Shown one piece after another: positions 33,778 through 42,595 of a stretch of 64,000 nt of DNA. A program made the position numbers and the translations under genes. The stretch is from positions 1 through 64,000 of the IMG/VR virus record IMGVR_UViG_3300046791_000258; one strand, written 5' to 3'. How positions within the stretch are numbered: position 1 is the stretch's first letter; each line of letters starts with the position of its first letter. This DNA comes from a virus. Below the pieces are notes generated by a model, which worked only from the letters and a program-made list of their open reading frames with translations, did not search any database and had not been told where the DNA came from.

Positions 33778-34770
33778 ATGGCAAAGGCGACCACCGAGAC
33801 CAAGACGAAAGAGCAGGAAGCGGCCGACATGGCCGACAAGCTGGCCGACAAGCTGGCCGAGGAGAAGGCCGGCAACGTCACGACGACGAGCAACGGTGGG
33901 GTGGCGCTGAGCGAGGATCAGCTGAAGATGATGGCCGGTGATGCCGGCAAGCAGAGCTTCACGATCCGCGAGCTGATGGTGCCGGTGCTGAAGATCTGCA
34001 ACACCGCCGGCGGCGTGATGAAGGCGTCGAGCCCGGAGTACATCAAGGAGGCGAAGGAGGGCCAGCTGCTCGACACGCTGACCAACCAGCTCTACGACCC
34101 GCCGGTCACCGTCGTGATCGTTCGCTTCCAGACCAACTACATCGAATCGCTGCCCAAGATGGGTCGCACGGTGAAGCTGTGGGGCCAGGATCGCACCGGC
34201 TACGATCGCGCGATCGGCGGCGACGTCGGCGTGCGGGTGACCAAGGACGGCAACGAGATCCGCGAGGTCGGCACCTACTACGCGATGCTGCTGCGGCCTG
34301 ACCTGTCGACGCTGCCCTGCCTGATGTACCTGGGCAGCACGAGCTGGAAGGAAGCGCGCCGGCTCAACGCTCTCCTGGGAGGCCTGGAGCTGATGGGCCC
34401 CGACGGTCCGTTCATCGCGCCGCCCTACGCGCGGACCTTCAAGATCCGCACCGTGCCCGACTCGAACGAGAAAAATACGTGGATGACCTGGAAGTTCGAC
34501 ATGGGCCCGCTGACGCTGACGGTGCCCAACGGCAAGCACTACTACAATCGCGCCAAGGAGCTCGAAGAGGCGATCGACAAGAGCCAGACCCGGATCGTCG
34601 GCACCCAGGACGATGAGGCGTTCGCCGAAAGGCAAGCAGCCAGCTCGGGAAATAAAACCGAGGTGGGTGCTGGTCCGCCCAGGGAGGAGCCGCCGCCGCC
34701 GGCCAGCGAGGCCGACTACGGCGGCGCCCAGGGGGCGACCAAGCAGGCGACGGACAAGATTCCTTTCTAG
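33778..34770 (+). CDS. Putative single-stranded DNA-binding protein
   Basis: 330 residues. The body (about 60-265) begins ELMVPVLKICNTAGGVMKAS and continues with VVIVRFQTNYIE, a domain pattern I associate with phage replication proteins of the ssDNA-binding type. The last 60 residues are acidic, Pro/Gly-rich and disordered, ending TDKIPF. An acidic tail capped by IPF is how bacterial SSBs recruit partners. It lies next to the DNA polymerase. No OB-fold is provable by eye. Confidence 0.5.
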   Translation: MAKATTETKTKEQEAADMADKLADKLAEEKAGNVTTTSNGGVALSEDQLKMMAGDAGKQSFTIRELMVPVLKICNTAGGVMKASSPEYIKEAKEGQLLDTLTNQLYDPPVTVVIVRFQTNYIESLPKMGRTVKLWGQDRTGYDRAIGGDVGVRVTKDGNEIREVGTYYAMLLRPDLSTLPCLMYLGSTSWKEARRLNALLGGLELMGPDGPFIAPPYARTFKIRTVPDSNEKNTWMTWKFDMGPLTLTVPNGKHYYNRAKELEEAIDKSQTRIVGTQDDEAFAERQAASSGNKTEVGAGPPREEPPPPASEADYGGAQGATKQATDKIPF

Positions 34771-34808
34771 CAAGGCGCTGGCCGCGGCCTGCACTGGAAG
34801 GTACCTCA

Positions 34809-34883
34809 TTGTACAATCCGCCCAGGCTCAAGATGAGGCGCGCGCGGCGCCGTAAGAACCCGTTGCTGAAGAGGATGTGGTGA
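34809..34883 (+). CDS. Possible 24-aa basic leader peptide before the polymerase
   Basis: TTG start seven bases after GGAAGG; the product is very basic (MRRARRRKNPLLKRMW at its end). Its TGA overlaps the polymerase ATG at 34883, the coupling style of this genome. It might tune polymerase translation. Evidence is thin. Confidence 0.25.
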   Translation: MYNPPRLKMRRARRRKNPLLKRMW

Positions 34884-36886
34884 TGATGCAGCCCGGGCTG
34901 TTCGACTCGTTGGCGATGGTCGATCACCCGGAGCTGCGGCTACCCAGGAAAAAACGACAGCTCACACGTCCTGACTTCACCCGGCCCGCCGACTGGCAAC
35001 CGCATCAGGATCTGCCCGAGCTGCACGGGCTGGTCGCCGTTGATCTTGAGACCAAGGATGTAGGCCTTGCTGAGGGGCGCGGCACTTCCTGGTACCGGCG
35101 CGACGGGGGTTTCATCTGCGGCGCGGCTGTCGCCACCCTCGACAGCGCGTTCTACCTGCCACTGCGTCACGCCCAGGGAAACGTGGACGCGGAACGCACG
35201 ATGAAGTGGCTCAAGCATCAGCTCGAAAAGCCCGACGTCGAGGCGATTTATTGCAACGGTCCCTACGACCTGGGCTGGCTGCAACGCGACGATGTCGTAC
35301 CGCGGCGGCTGCCGCACGACGTGCAGATCCAGGCGGCGCTGCTCGATGAGCACAAGCTTGACTATTCGCTTGATGCGCTCGGGCTCGAATATCTCGGCGA
35401 GGGCAAGGCGGATGATCCGTTCAAGAAAGCCTGCCTGTATGGTGGTCTCCGCGATCCGATGTCCCACATGGATCTCGTACCGGCGTGGCTCGCGGAGGCT
35501 TATGCGTTGCAGGACGTGCGGCTGACCGTGCGGCTGTTTCGACACCTCGGTGCGCAGATCACCGACCAGGGCCTCGATCAGATCTACGATCTTGAGCGAG
35601 AATGTGCCCTCGGTGCCGTCGACATGAAGGCAATGGGCGTAAGGGTTGACCTCGACCAGATCGAGCGCGTGCGCCAGGACTTCGTCAGACGACGCGACGA
35701 ATACATCGCTCTCGTACACGAGATTACACAGGTTCATGTTCGCCCGCATGACACCGACTCCATCATCAAGGCACTCAAGGTCGGCGACCCCAAGCTCGCA
35801 CTGCCACGCACCGCCCAGGGTCGCGAGTCGATCCGGGCCGAGGTGCTCGACGATCTGCCGAGCTCTCCCATTGTGGTCGCGCTACAGTGGATGCGGAAAT
35901 ACGAAAAGGCTATCGGCACGACGCTGAGCGGTCTCCAGGAGCATCAGTACAAGGGCCGCATCCACGCCGACTTCACGCCGCTGCGCCGGGTCGACGAGAT
36001 CGGCTCGGGCGGCGCCTCGACCGGCCGCTACAGTTCTTCCAACCCAAACCTGCAGAACATCCCGATCAGGATCCCCGAGATCGGCATCCCGATCCGCTCG
36101 TGCTTCGTGCCCGATGAGGGCTGCGACTGGGCCAAGCTCGACTACGCATCGCAGGAGCCCAGGCTCACGATCCACTATGCCGCGCTGCTCAAGCTCAAGG
36201 GCGCCGCCGCGATGGTCAAGCGCTTCCACCTCGACCCGATGACCGACCTTCACCTGGAGACTGCGCTGCTGATGTTCGGCCACACCCGCGCGACCTGGGA
36301 GGCGCTCGACAAGGCGCAGCGCAAGGTGCTGAGGCAGCGCGCCAAGGTGATCAACCTCGCGCTGGCGTATGGCGCGGGTGGCGCCAACATCGCCGGCCAG
36401 CTCGGGCTGGCGACCGAGCATCGCAGCTTCGAGAAGAACGGCCAGACGATCAGCTATGTCGGTGCCGGGCCCGAGGCCCAGGCGTTGCTCGACAGGCACG
36501 CGAGGGCGGTGCCGTTCATGAAGAGCCTACAGAAGATCGCCAAGGATCGTGCCGAGGAGCAGGGCTATGTCACGACCATCGGTGGGCGTCGCTCGCGTTT
36601 CAAATCGTTCGGCCGCGGCGAGTATTCCCGCACCCACAAGGCGCTGAACAGCGTGATCCAGGGGTCGGCCGCCGACCAGATGAAGCAGGCGCTGGTGCTG
36701 CTGCGCCGCGAGGGGATCGTGGTGCCGCTGATCGTTCATGACGAGGGTGACCTCTCTGTTCCGCGGGGCGCCGCTGCCTACATCGCCAGGGTCAAGGCGG
36801 TGATGGAGGCAGCGGTCCCGCTGCTCCTCCCGGTGGTCGCCGAGGTCAAGCTCGGCGCTCACTGGGGGGAGGTCTCGGCCGACTAG
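34883..36886 (+). CDS. DNA polymerase, family A, with 3'-5' exonuclease
   Basis: Start at ATG 34883, eight bases after AGAGG; 667 residues. Exonuclease motifs: VAVDLETKD (about 51), YCNGPYDLGW (about 122), YALQDVRLTV (about 206). Polymerase motifs: TGRYSSSNPNLQNIPIR (about 380), AKLDYASQEPRL (A, about 416), RQRAKVINLALAYGAG (B, about 484) and IVHDEGD (C, about 617). All expected acidic residues are present. No 5'-3' exonuclease domain. This is the replicative polymerase of the phage. Confidence 0.95.
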   Translation: MMQPGLFDSLAMVDHPELRLPRKKRQLTRPDFTRPADWQPHQDLPELHGLVAVDLETKDVGLAEGRGTSWYRRDGGFICGAAVATLDSAFYLPLRHAQGNVDAERTMKWLKHQLEKPDVEAIYCNGPYDLGWLQRDDVVPRRLPHDVQIQAALLDEHKLDYSLDALGLEYLGEGKADDPFKKACLYGGLRDPMSHMDLVPAWLAEAYALQDVRLTVRLFRHLGAQITDQGLDQIYDLERECALGAVDMKAMGVRVDLDQIERVRQDFVRRRDEYIALVHEITQVHVRPHDTDSIIKALKVGDPKLALPRTAQGRESIRAEVLDDLPSSPIVVALQWMRKYEKAIGTTLSGLQEHQYKGRIHADFTPLRRVDEIGSGGASTGRYSSSNPNLQNIPIRIPEIGIPIRSCFVPDEGCDWAKLDYASQEPRLTIHYAALLKLKGAAAMVKRFHLDPMTDLHLETALLMFGHTRATWEALDKAQRKVLRQRAKVINLALAYGAGGANIAGQLGLATEHRSFEKNGQTISYVGAGPEAQALLDRHARAVPFMKSLQKIAKDRAEEQGYVTTIGGRRSRFKSFGRGEYSRTHKALNSVIQGSAADQMKQALVLLRREGIVVPLIVHDEGDLSVPRGAAAYIARVKAVMEAAVPLLLPVVAEVKLGAHWGEVSAD

Positions 36887-37503
36887 CTTTCGACCACCTG
36901 GGCGCCGGCATCGACCAGCCGCTTCAGGGTGACGCCGCGGCCGGCCATCATGGTGGCGATCCTTTTATTGGCACCCTGGCCCCCAGGCGCCCGGGTGCGC
37001 AGGCCGCGGGCCTTCACGTTGCCGCCGCGGTTGCTCTCGCCAACCCGGTGACGAGCCGGCTGGAGATGCACGACGATCTTGCCGCCGGCCTCGTCGATCC
37101 GCTTGATCAGCTCGCGCTCGTTGCGCTTGTCGAACAGCGGCGCGATGTCGTCCCGGTGCTCGTACTTGACGCACTCGATCGGGATGCCGTTCTTGTCGAC
37201 CCGGCTGACCACGTAGGCGGTCTTGTAGAGCCAGTCGACGAAGCCCGCGTAGGGATGCGGGAAGACGTTCTTCTGCCGCTTGACGCTCTGGGCCATCGCG
37301 CAGCACGTGGTGTTGCCGCAGCCGCCGACGTCCAGGGACTTCATCACGTCGGCCTTGGTCAGCGCGATGTCGACCGGCAGCCGGGCCGGCTTCACCTTCG
37401 TCCAATACTTCAGCACCTTGGGCGGCTCGCCGTCGTGCATGTCCATCTCGCTCTCGAAGCAGTGCCTCGGGTGAGCCCGCTTCATCGCCTTCTTCTTGGC
37501 CAT
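36883..37503 (-). CDS. Hypothetical minus-strand protein (206 aa)
   Basis: Start at 37503, behind GAGGTTCAA on the minus strand. Basic N-terminus (AKKKAMKRAHPRH), a CGNTTCCAMAQSVKR cysteine patch near 75, an alpha/beta middle, and a basic, Gly-rich C-terminal third. It converges on the polymerase gene with a 4-base overlap. Cysteines suggest metal binding. Not recognised. Confidence 0.65.
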   Translation of the reverse strand: MAKKKAMKRAHPRHCFESEMDMHDGEPPKVLKYWTKVKPARLPVDIALTKADVMKSLDVGGCGNTTCCAMAQSVKRQKNVFPHPYAGFVDWLYKTAYVVSRVDKNGIPIECVKYEHRDDIAPLFDKRNERELIKRIDEAGGKIVVHLQPARHRVGESNRGGNVKARGLRTRAPGGQGANKRIATMMAGRGVTLKRLVDAGAQVVES

Positions 37504-37532
37504 TTGAACCTCATGTGAAATTATCCCTTCGT

Positions 37533-37564
37533 GGGACAGGGGCAACGTGGTCCCGGGACAGGGG
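37533..37564. repeat. Direct repeat GGGACAGGGG x2, 22 bp apart
   Basis: GGGACAGGGG at 37533-37542 and 37555-37564, with the palindrome GTCCCGGGAC overlapping the second. Outer arms TTATCCC (37521) and GGGATAA (37562-37568) are also complementary. The 22-bp period is two helical turns. Possible regulator or initiator binding site between divergent genes. Confidence 0.45.
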
Positions 37565-37601
37565 ATAAGTCAAGCGGTCCCCCCAAAATAAATCCAGACC
37601 G

Positions 37602-37644
37602 CCTCGAAATAGTCCTTGAACACCGTGTTCAGGTACCCTATTTG
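37602..37644 (+). promoter_or_regulatory. Dyad promoter, copy B
   Basis: CGAAATAGTCC, TTGAAC (37616-37621), 17 bases, TATTTG (37639-37644). The dyad TGAACACCGTGTTCA is a perfect 7-bp palindrome with a one-base centre. Drives the 37681 gene and probably the following small genes. Confidence 0.65.
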
Positions 37645-37680
37645 AGAGGGGCCAAACGACAAACCCTACGGAGCTTCCCA

Positions 37681-38592
37681 ATGTCCATCGACTTCAACAG
37701 CGGCGACGACCTCAGCGACCTGATCGGTGGCGCCGCCCCCACGACCCCCCGCGCGCTGCCCCAGGACGAGACCTTCGTCCGCATCCGCGCGACCGTCCCC
37801 GAGATCGTCGAGAGCTGCCCCAAGTGCCGCGGCACCGGCCGCTTCGTCAGCTACTCTGGCCGCCTGCTCGGCCCGTGCTTCGCCTGCAAGGGCGTCGGTT
37901 CGAAGAGCTTCAAGAACTCAGCGCCGGTGCGCGCTGCCAACCGGGAGAAGGCCGCCAACCGCAAGGTCGTCCAGGGCGACACCAACATGACCCACTACGC
38001 CGAGAAGGGTCAGGTCGAGGCTGCTCGCGTCGCCTGGATCCTGGCCAAGGGCGACACCTTCGGCTTCGCTGCCGCGATGCACGAGGCGGTCCGCAAGTAC
38101 AGCAACCTGACTGCCGGCCAAGAGGCGGCGATCGACCGCTGCATGGCGAGCGACGCCGAGCGGGCCTCCAGGAAGGCCACAGCGGCCCAGCAGACGGTGT
38201 CGGCCAGCCCGGCAGTGTCCTACCCCCAGATCCGCGCCTTCCTCCAGGCGGCCAAGGGCAAGGGCCTGAAGGCCCCCGGCTTCGGCGCCGGCCGGATCGC
38301 CCTGTCGATGGCCAAGGACGGCAGCCGCAACCCCGGCGCAGTCTATGTGAAGTGGGACGGCAACTACGCCGGCAAGATCGACCTCGCCGGCGTCTATCGC
38401 CCGGTCGGCGACTTCGGTGGCAACGCCGAGCTGGCCGCCGCCCTGGCCCTGATCGAAGCCGATCCCAAGGCCTGGACCAAGACGGTCGGCATCGAGACCG
38501 GCAGCTGCGCCTGCTGCGGCCTCACCCTCACCGACCCGACGAGCATCGCTCGCGGCATCGGCCCGATCTGCTGGGACAAGTGGGGCTTCTAG
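37681..38592 (+). CDS. DUF6011-type zinc protein (303 aa)
   Basis: Start at ATG 37681 after the cassette ACGGAGCTTCCCA. Residues about 45-75 hold CPKCRGTGRF and CFACKGVG, a DnaJ-like double CxxCxGxG zinc site. The C-terminus CACCGLTLTDPTSIARGIGP followed by CW matches DUF6011. The middle is helical and basic. Role unknown; zinc sites suggest nucleic-acid or protein binding. Under promoter copy B and likely well expressed. Confidence 0.65.
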   Translation: MSIDFNSGDDLSDLIGGAAPTTPRALPQDETFVRIRATVPEIVESCPKCRGTGRFVSYSGRLLGPCFACKGVGSKSFKNSAPVRAANREKAANRKVVQGDTNMTHYAEKGQVEAARVAWILAKGDTFGFAAAMHEAVRKYSNLTAGQEAAIDRCMASDAERASRKATAAQQTVSASPAVSYPQIRAFLQAAKGKGLKAPGFGAGRIALSMAKDGSRNPGAVYVKWDGNYAGKIDLAGVYRPVGDFGGNAELAAALALIEADPKAWTKTVGIETGSCACCGLTLTDPTSIARGIGPICWDKWGF

Positions 38593-38630
38593 CCCCACCC
38601 CTTCCTCTCACCTTTGAACGGAGACTTCCC

Positions 38631-38954
38631 ATGTCAAGCTACACCCGCATCAAGCATCTGCACTGCCGCCCCGAGCCCGGCGCTCCCGAGTACATCGTCG
38701 AGCGGCACGACGATCCCGACAAGCGCTGGCACTTCAAGTTCAGCGTGGTCGGCAAGGGCCGCTTCCCGTTCGACATGCTGCGCCACGATCGCTGCTATCC
38801 GCGCGACAGTGTCGCCGCAAGCTGGCTCGATGACGGCGAGCGCGGCGTGCGCGAGATCGAGCTGGTCTCCGAGCAGCTGCAGCGCGGCTGGCTGCCAACC
38901 TTCGAACGCTGGCGCAGCTTCGGCTGGGTCGTCGTCACCGATGCGGAGGGCTGA
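38631..38954 (+). CDS. Hypothetical protein (107 aa)
   Basis: Start fixed by the exact cassette ACGGAGACTTCCCATG. Rich in aromatics, His and Arg (YIVERHDDPDKRWHFKFSVV, TFERWRSFGWVVV). Compact alpha/beta by pattern. Not recognised. Confidence 0.6.
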   Translation: MSSYTRIKHLHCRPEPGAPEYIVERHDDPDKRWHFKFSVVGKGRFPFDMLRHDRCYPRDSVAASWLDDGERGVREIELVSEQLQRGWLPTFERWRSFGWVVVTDAEG

Positions 38955-38957
38955 GCC

Positions 38958-39329
38958 ATGCCGATCACCGTCGAGCCGATCACCGCCCAGGAGCGGGTGC
39001 ATTGCGCCTACTGCAACAAGCCGCTGCAGCCCAACACCAGCTGCCGCAAGACGTTCTATCGCGGCACCATGGACGCCCAGGGCCGCACGCCCGAGGAGCA
39101 GCTCGCCGCCTACTCGACCAACCGCCGCGTCGTGCGCATCGCGCGATCGTATGGCTCGAAGTTGGATACGCCGGATGTCCGCGAGGTCTGGCGCATCGAG
39201 GTCGTGCACTTCCCCGAGCCTGACGACTGGGGCTTCTGGGGCACGTTCTGCGGCCAGCTCTGCGCGTCGCGCTTCGGCTACGCCTCGCATCGCGCCGGCT
39301 ATCGAATGAAGAGGAAAGCAGCAGCATGA
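38958..39329 (+). CDS. Zinc-ribbon-like hypothetical protein (123 aa)
   Basis: CAYCNKPL at about 16-23, a further Cys in TSCRK, and CGQLCASRF at about 98 provide candidate zinc ligands. The middle is alpha/beta. Its ATGA overlaps the TetR-like gene, so the two are probably co-translated. Function unknown. Confidence 0.6.
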   Translation: MPITVEPITAQERVHCAYCNKPLQPNTSCRKTFYRGTMDAQGRTPEEQLAAYSTNRRVVRIARSYGSKLDTPDVREVWRIEVVHFPEPDDWGFWGTFCGQLCASRFGYASHRAGYRMKRKAAA

Positions 39330-39625
39330 GCAACGAGATCGCCCCCGACGGCCGCAATGCGCGGCGTGACATCTCCAGGCGCAAGCTGCTGCTGGCCGGC
39401 CTGCGCATGGTCGAGAAGGGCGACTTCCGCTTCTCGCTGCAGGACGTTGCCGATCGTGCCGACATGCACCGCCGATCGATCCACGACATCTTCGGCAACT
39501 TCGACAACTACCTGGAGGAGCTCCTGGCCGAGCACGAGGCGTCGATCCAGGCGGCGGTCCACGAGACCGCACGCAAGAAGGAGATCAGCCTCGCCCGCCT
39601 CGTGCTGATCGGGAGGCCGCGCTGA
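39326..39625 (+). CDS. TetR-like DNA-binding domain protein (99 aa)
   Basis: Residues about 17-66 match the TetR N-terminal domain: RRKLLLAGLRMVEKGDF, FSLQDVADRADMHRRSIHDI as the helix-turn-helix, and FGNFDNYLEEL as helix 4. The usual ligand/dimer domain (about 130 residues) is missing, leaving only a short C-terminal helix. A stand-alone domain could be a phage regulator, and is the clearest candidate in the window to bind the repeated promoter dyads. Confidence 0.6.
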   Translation: MSNEIAPDGRNARRDISRRKLLLAGLRMVEKGDFRFSLQDVADRADMHRRSIHDIFGNFDNYLEELLAEHEASIQAAVHETARKKEISLARLVLIGRPR

Positions 39626-40071
39626 TGGCGGCCCGTCGTCCCAGGCGCCAGAGCACACACGGTGCGCCGCCGGTCGAGGTCAACGAGCGCGCGCTCGCCC
39701 ATCTCTATCGCGAGGTGCTGCTGCGCTACCAATACCTCACGGCCATCGAGGCAGTGACGCTGATGGCGGTCCGGCTGTTCGTGAAGCGGGTCGGCTTCGA
39801 CCGCATGCTCAACGTGCTGGTGACCTACGGCACCGCGGTGGTGGCCGAGCGCTGCCGCCACGAGCTGACGCTGCGCCAGGAGTTCATGGCGCACATGCTG
39901 GCCAAGTACCCGCCCGAGAACCCGGTCGAGGGCCAGGAGGCCATCGAGGAGATGGCCGAGGATCTCGCGGTGATCGACTGCCCAGAGGGCGCGATGCGCC
40001 TGCTACGGTTCCTCGACCGGGTGCGCAACCGCGAGATCCTGATGCGCGCCAAAGCCGGAACGGTGCACTGA
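39625..40071 (+). CDS. Hypothetical helical protein (148 aa)
   Basis: Basic disordered N-terminus, then helices throughout (LYREVLLRYQYLTAIEAVTL, RRELTLRQ-like and EEMAEDLAV segments). Coupled by one-base overlaps on both sides. Not recognised; it might partner the TetR-like protein. Confidence 0.55.
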   Translation: MAARRPRRQSTHGAPPVEVNERALAHLYREVLLRYQYLTAIEAVTLMAVRLFVKRVGFDRMLNVLVTYGTAVVAERCRHELTLRQEFMAHMLAKYPPENPVEGQEAIEEMAEDLAVIDCPEGAMRLLRFLDRVRNREILMRAKAGTVH

Positions 40072-40490
40072 TGAAGTCGTACAACGAGATGAACCTCGAC
40101 GAGCGCATGGAGTTCCTGCACGCCGGTTTCCGGCTGCTGGAGGCGACTGGCCGCATGCAGAAGTCCGACACGATCTTCAAGCCGGCCCTGGTCGGGCTGT
40201 GGGCGATGAGCTACGGCCGCGAGGTCCACAATGTGTGGGTGCAGTACGACATCGATGCCGAGGCCTGCATCAACGAGACGATCCGCGCCGGCGTGGCGTT
40301 CTTCACCAACCTGATCGAGATGTCGGATGACAAGCCGCCACCGCCGGTGATCACGCCGACGATGCTGCAGGACATGCGCGGCCGCGCCAGGGCGACGATC
40401 AAGATCCTGAACGACCCCAAGTACCGCAAGGTCGTCGCCGACGTGCTCAAAGAGTTCTTCGACGATCAACGCAAGCAAGGTGCGCTATGA
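40071..40490 (+). CDS. Hypothetical helical protein (139 aa)
   Basis: All-helical by pattern, with MNLDERMEFLHAGFRLLEAT at the start and KVVADVLKEFFDDQRKQG at the end. Overlaps the helicase gene by ATGA. Not recognised. Confidence 0.55.
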   Translation: MKSYNEMNLDERMEFLHAGFRLLEATGRMQKSDTIFKPALVGLWAMSYGREVHNVWVQYDIDAEACINETIRAGVAFFTNLIEMSDDKPPPPVITPTMLQDMRGRARATIKILNDPKYRKVVADVLKEFFDDQRKQGAL

Positions 40491-42277
40491 GCCTGTCGGT
40501 CAATGTCGGTCCCGCCTGGACCCAGCTGCGCGACGGCGATGCCGTGCAGATCAACGACCTGATCCGCAACGCGCCCGAGCCGCCGTTCGCGGTGACCGAT
40601 GGGCGCCGGCCGGTCGACTACTGCAGGAGCTGCAGCGCCAACCTGTTGTACCTGGAGCAGCAGCTGCCCGACGCAACGTGGCGCGATCCCCATAACAGAT
40701 TGTTCGAGGCCAAGGCCTATCGCTTCCTGTCGAAGATCCGCGACAGCGCGCCTGGAGAGTACGAGCTCAACTGGCCGTTCAAGCTGAAGCCCGACGACTT
40801 CCAGCTCCAGGTCTTCACGCATGCCCGCATGCTGCGCGAGATTGCGCTGGCGCCGGCCGCGCTGGGCACCGGCAAAACCAAGATGGCGCTCGACATCGCG
40901 GCCGACAAGTTCATGCGCGGCGAGATCCAGGGTGTGATCGTGATCGCCCCCAACGGGGTACACCGCCAGTGGATCCAGGAGGCGATCCCCCAGCACATGA
41001 CCGACAGCGTGCCCGTCATCACGCACATCTGGAAGCCGACCAAGAAGGTCGCCAAGGCGTTCCCGCTCAACCCCAATGAGAGTCTAAAACGACTCAGGGT
41101 GATGACCTTCAACGTCGAGGCGTTCAGCGCCAGCGCGGGCAAGGCGATGAAGGCGGCGCGTGCGCTGATGCAGACCGGCCGCTGGCTCCTGGTGATGGAC
41201 GAGTCGACGCGCATCAAGAACGGCCGCGCGATGCGCACCCGGGTGATCGTGAAGTACCTGGGGCCTCTCGCGGCCTGCCGGATGATCCTGACCGGCACGC
41301 CGGTGACCAAGGGCCTGGAGGATTTCTACTCGCAGTACGACTTCCTCAACCCGGGTATCATCGGCCTCTCCTCCTGGACGGCGTTCCGCAATCGCTACTG
41401 CGTCACCATCCCGGCCTATCGCGGTGCCGCGCTCGGGGCGGTGCGGGTGATCGGCTACAAGAACCAGGAGGAGCTGTTCCGCAAGATGGCGCCGGTCACC
41501 TTCATGATCGGCGCCGAGGTGCTCGGCCTCGGCGAGCCGATCCGGCTGCGTCGCGAGGTCTCGATGACGGCCGAGCAGGAGAGCATCTACAACGCGCTGG
41601 CCGAGCGGCTCTATGCCGACCTGATCGCGCAGCGCATCTCGACGCCGCAGAACACCCTGGTCGAGCTGCTGCGCCTGCAGCAGGTGCTGTGCGGCTGGGT
41701 CTACGAGACGGCGGTCGACGAGGAGGGCCTGGAGAAGGCGGTCGGCCGGCGGATCGAGAGCCGCCGTCTCAACGTGCTGCGTCAAGTGCTCGACGACACC
41801 GACGAGCAGGTGCTCACCTGGGCGCGCTTCACCAACGACATCGACGACATCTGCGGCATGCTGGAGATCCAGGACGCCGCGGCGATCAAGGAGGGCTCGC
41901 CCAGGCGGTGGCGCCACGCGCGCTACGATGGCGTGGTCAAGGCGGCGGTGCGCGACGAGGGCAAGGGCCAGTTCAGGGACGGCGAGATCGAGTACATGGT
42001 CGGCAACCCGGCGGCCGGCGGTACCGGTGTCGACGGGCTCCAGGAGAATTGCAGCCTCGCGGTCTACTACTCCAACTCCTTCAACCGCGAGCATCGCTGG
42101 CAGAGCGAGGGCCGGCTCTACCGGCGCGGCCAGAAGGCTGTCGGGAGGGTGCGCTTCCTCGATCTGGTGGTGCCCGACACGGTCGACGAGCTGTTCCTCC
42201 AGGCCTACGAATCGACCGAGGAGCTGGCTAAGATGGTGATGACTTCACCTGACATGTTGCGAGGAGGCCGTCGATGA
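40487..42277 (+). CDS. SNF2-type (superfamily 2) DNA helicase/translocase
   Basis: 596 residues. N-terminal CRSC site, then Walker A AALGTGKTKMALD (about 125), a DExx-type box VMDESTRIKN (about 237), motif III ILTGTPV (about 267), and motifs V/VI AGGTGVDGLQ and QSEGRLYRRGQ (about 510-545). These are the SNF2/RAD54-like blocks in order. It would use ATP to move along or remodel DNA in replication, recombination or takeover. Last large gene of the operon under copy B. Confidence 0.85.
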   Translation: MSLSVNVGPAWTQLRDGDAVQINDLIRNAPEPPFAVTDGRRPVDYCRSCSANLLYLEQQLPDATWRDPHNRLFEAKAYRFLSKIRDSAPGEYELNWPFKLKPDDFQLQVFTHARMLREIALAPAALGTGKTKMALDIAADKFMRGEIQGVIVIAPNGVHRQWIQEAIPQHMTDSVPVITHIWKPTKKVAKAFPLNPNESLKRLRVMTFNVEAFSASAGKAMKAARALMQTGRWLLVMDESTRIKNGRAMRTRVIVKYLGPLAACRMILTGTPVTKGLEDFYSQYDFLNPGIIGLSSWTAFRNRYCVTIPAYRGAALGAVRVIGYKNQEELFRKMAPVTFMIGAEVLGLGEPIRLRREVSMTAEQESIYNALAERLYADLIAQRISTPQNTLVELLRLQQVLCGWVYETAVDEEGLEKAVGRRIESRRLNVLRQVLDDTDEQVLTWARFTNDIDDICGMLEIQDAAAIKEGSPRRWRHARYDGVVKAAVRDEGKGQFRDGEIEYMVGNPAAGGTGVDGLQENCSLAVYYSNSFNREHRWQSEGRLYRRGQKAVGRVRFLDLVVPDTVDELFLQAYESTEELAKMVMTSPDMLRGGRR

Positions 42278-42537
42278 GCCAGTCGAGCCTGGACCACTTC
42301 GTCACTCAGATGCGGGCCGCCCAGGATCGCGGCCTGCCGCTCACCGCCAACGACGTCCTGGAGGGCCTGCAGTTCGCCTTGGTCGAGCGCCGGGGCGGCA
42401 CGGCGATCCGCTACGCCGAGGGCATCGACCACGTCGAGAACATCATCAGGAGCCGCCTGGAGGCCCACCGCACGCCACGCCAGCAGGCCGAGGCCGGGCA
42501 GCAAACTATTTTGCCGTTCGCCCAAAAAAGTCCTTGA
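42274..42537 (+). CDS. Hypothetical protein with QQTILPF C-terminal motif (87 aa)
   Basis: Overlaps the helicase stop by ATGA. Helical, with a C-terminal QQTILPFAQ that resembles sliding-clamp binding peptides (Q-x2-I/L-x-x-F). That reading is speculative. The reversed element ACTATTTTG (42505-42513) of the promoter family lies in its 3' end. Confidence 0.5.
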   Translation: MSQSSLDHFVTQMRAAQDRGLPLTANDVLEGLQFALVERRGGTAIRYAEGIDHVENIIRSRLEAHRTPRQQAEAGQQTILPFAQKSP

Positions 42538-42562
42538 ACCCCCGGTTCAGGTACCCTAAGTC
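42520..42562 (+). promoter_or_regulatory. Dyad promoter, copy C
   Basis: CCAAAAAAGTCC, TTGAAC (42534-42539), 17 bases, TAAGTC (42557-42562). The dyad is TGAACC CCC GGTTCA. GGTACCC follows exactly as in copy B. Drives the small-gene run from 42596. Confidence 0.6.
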
Positions 42563-42595
42563 AGGGGGGCGAAACGACAACCAACGGAGCTTCCC

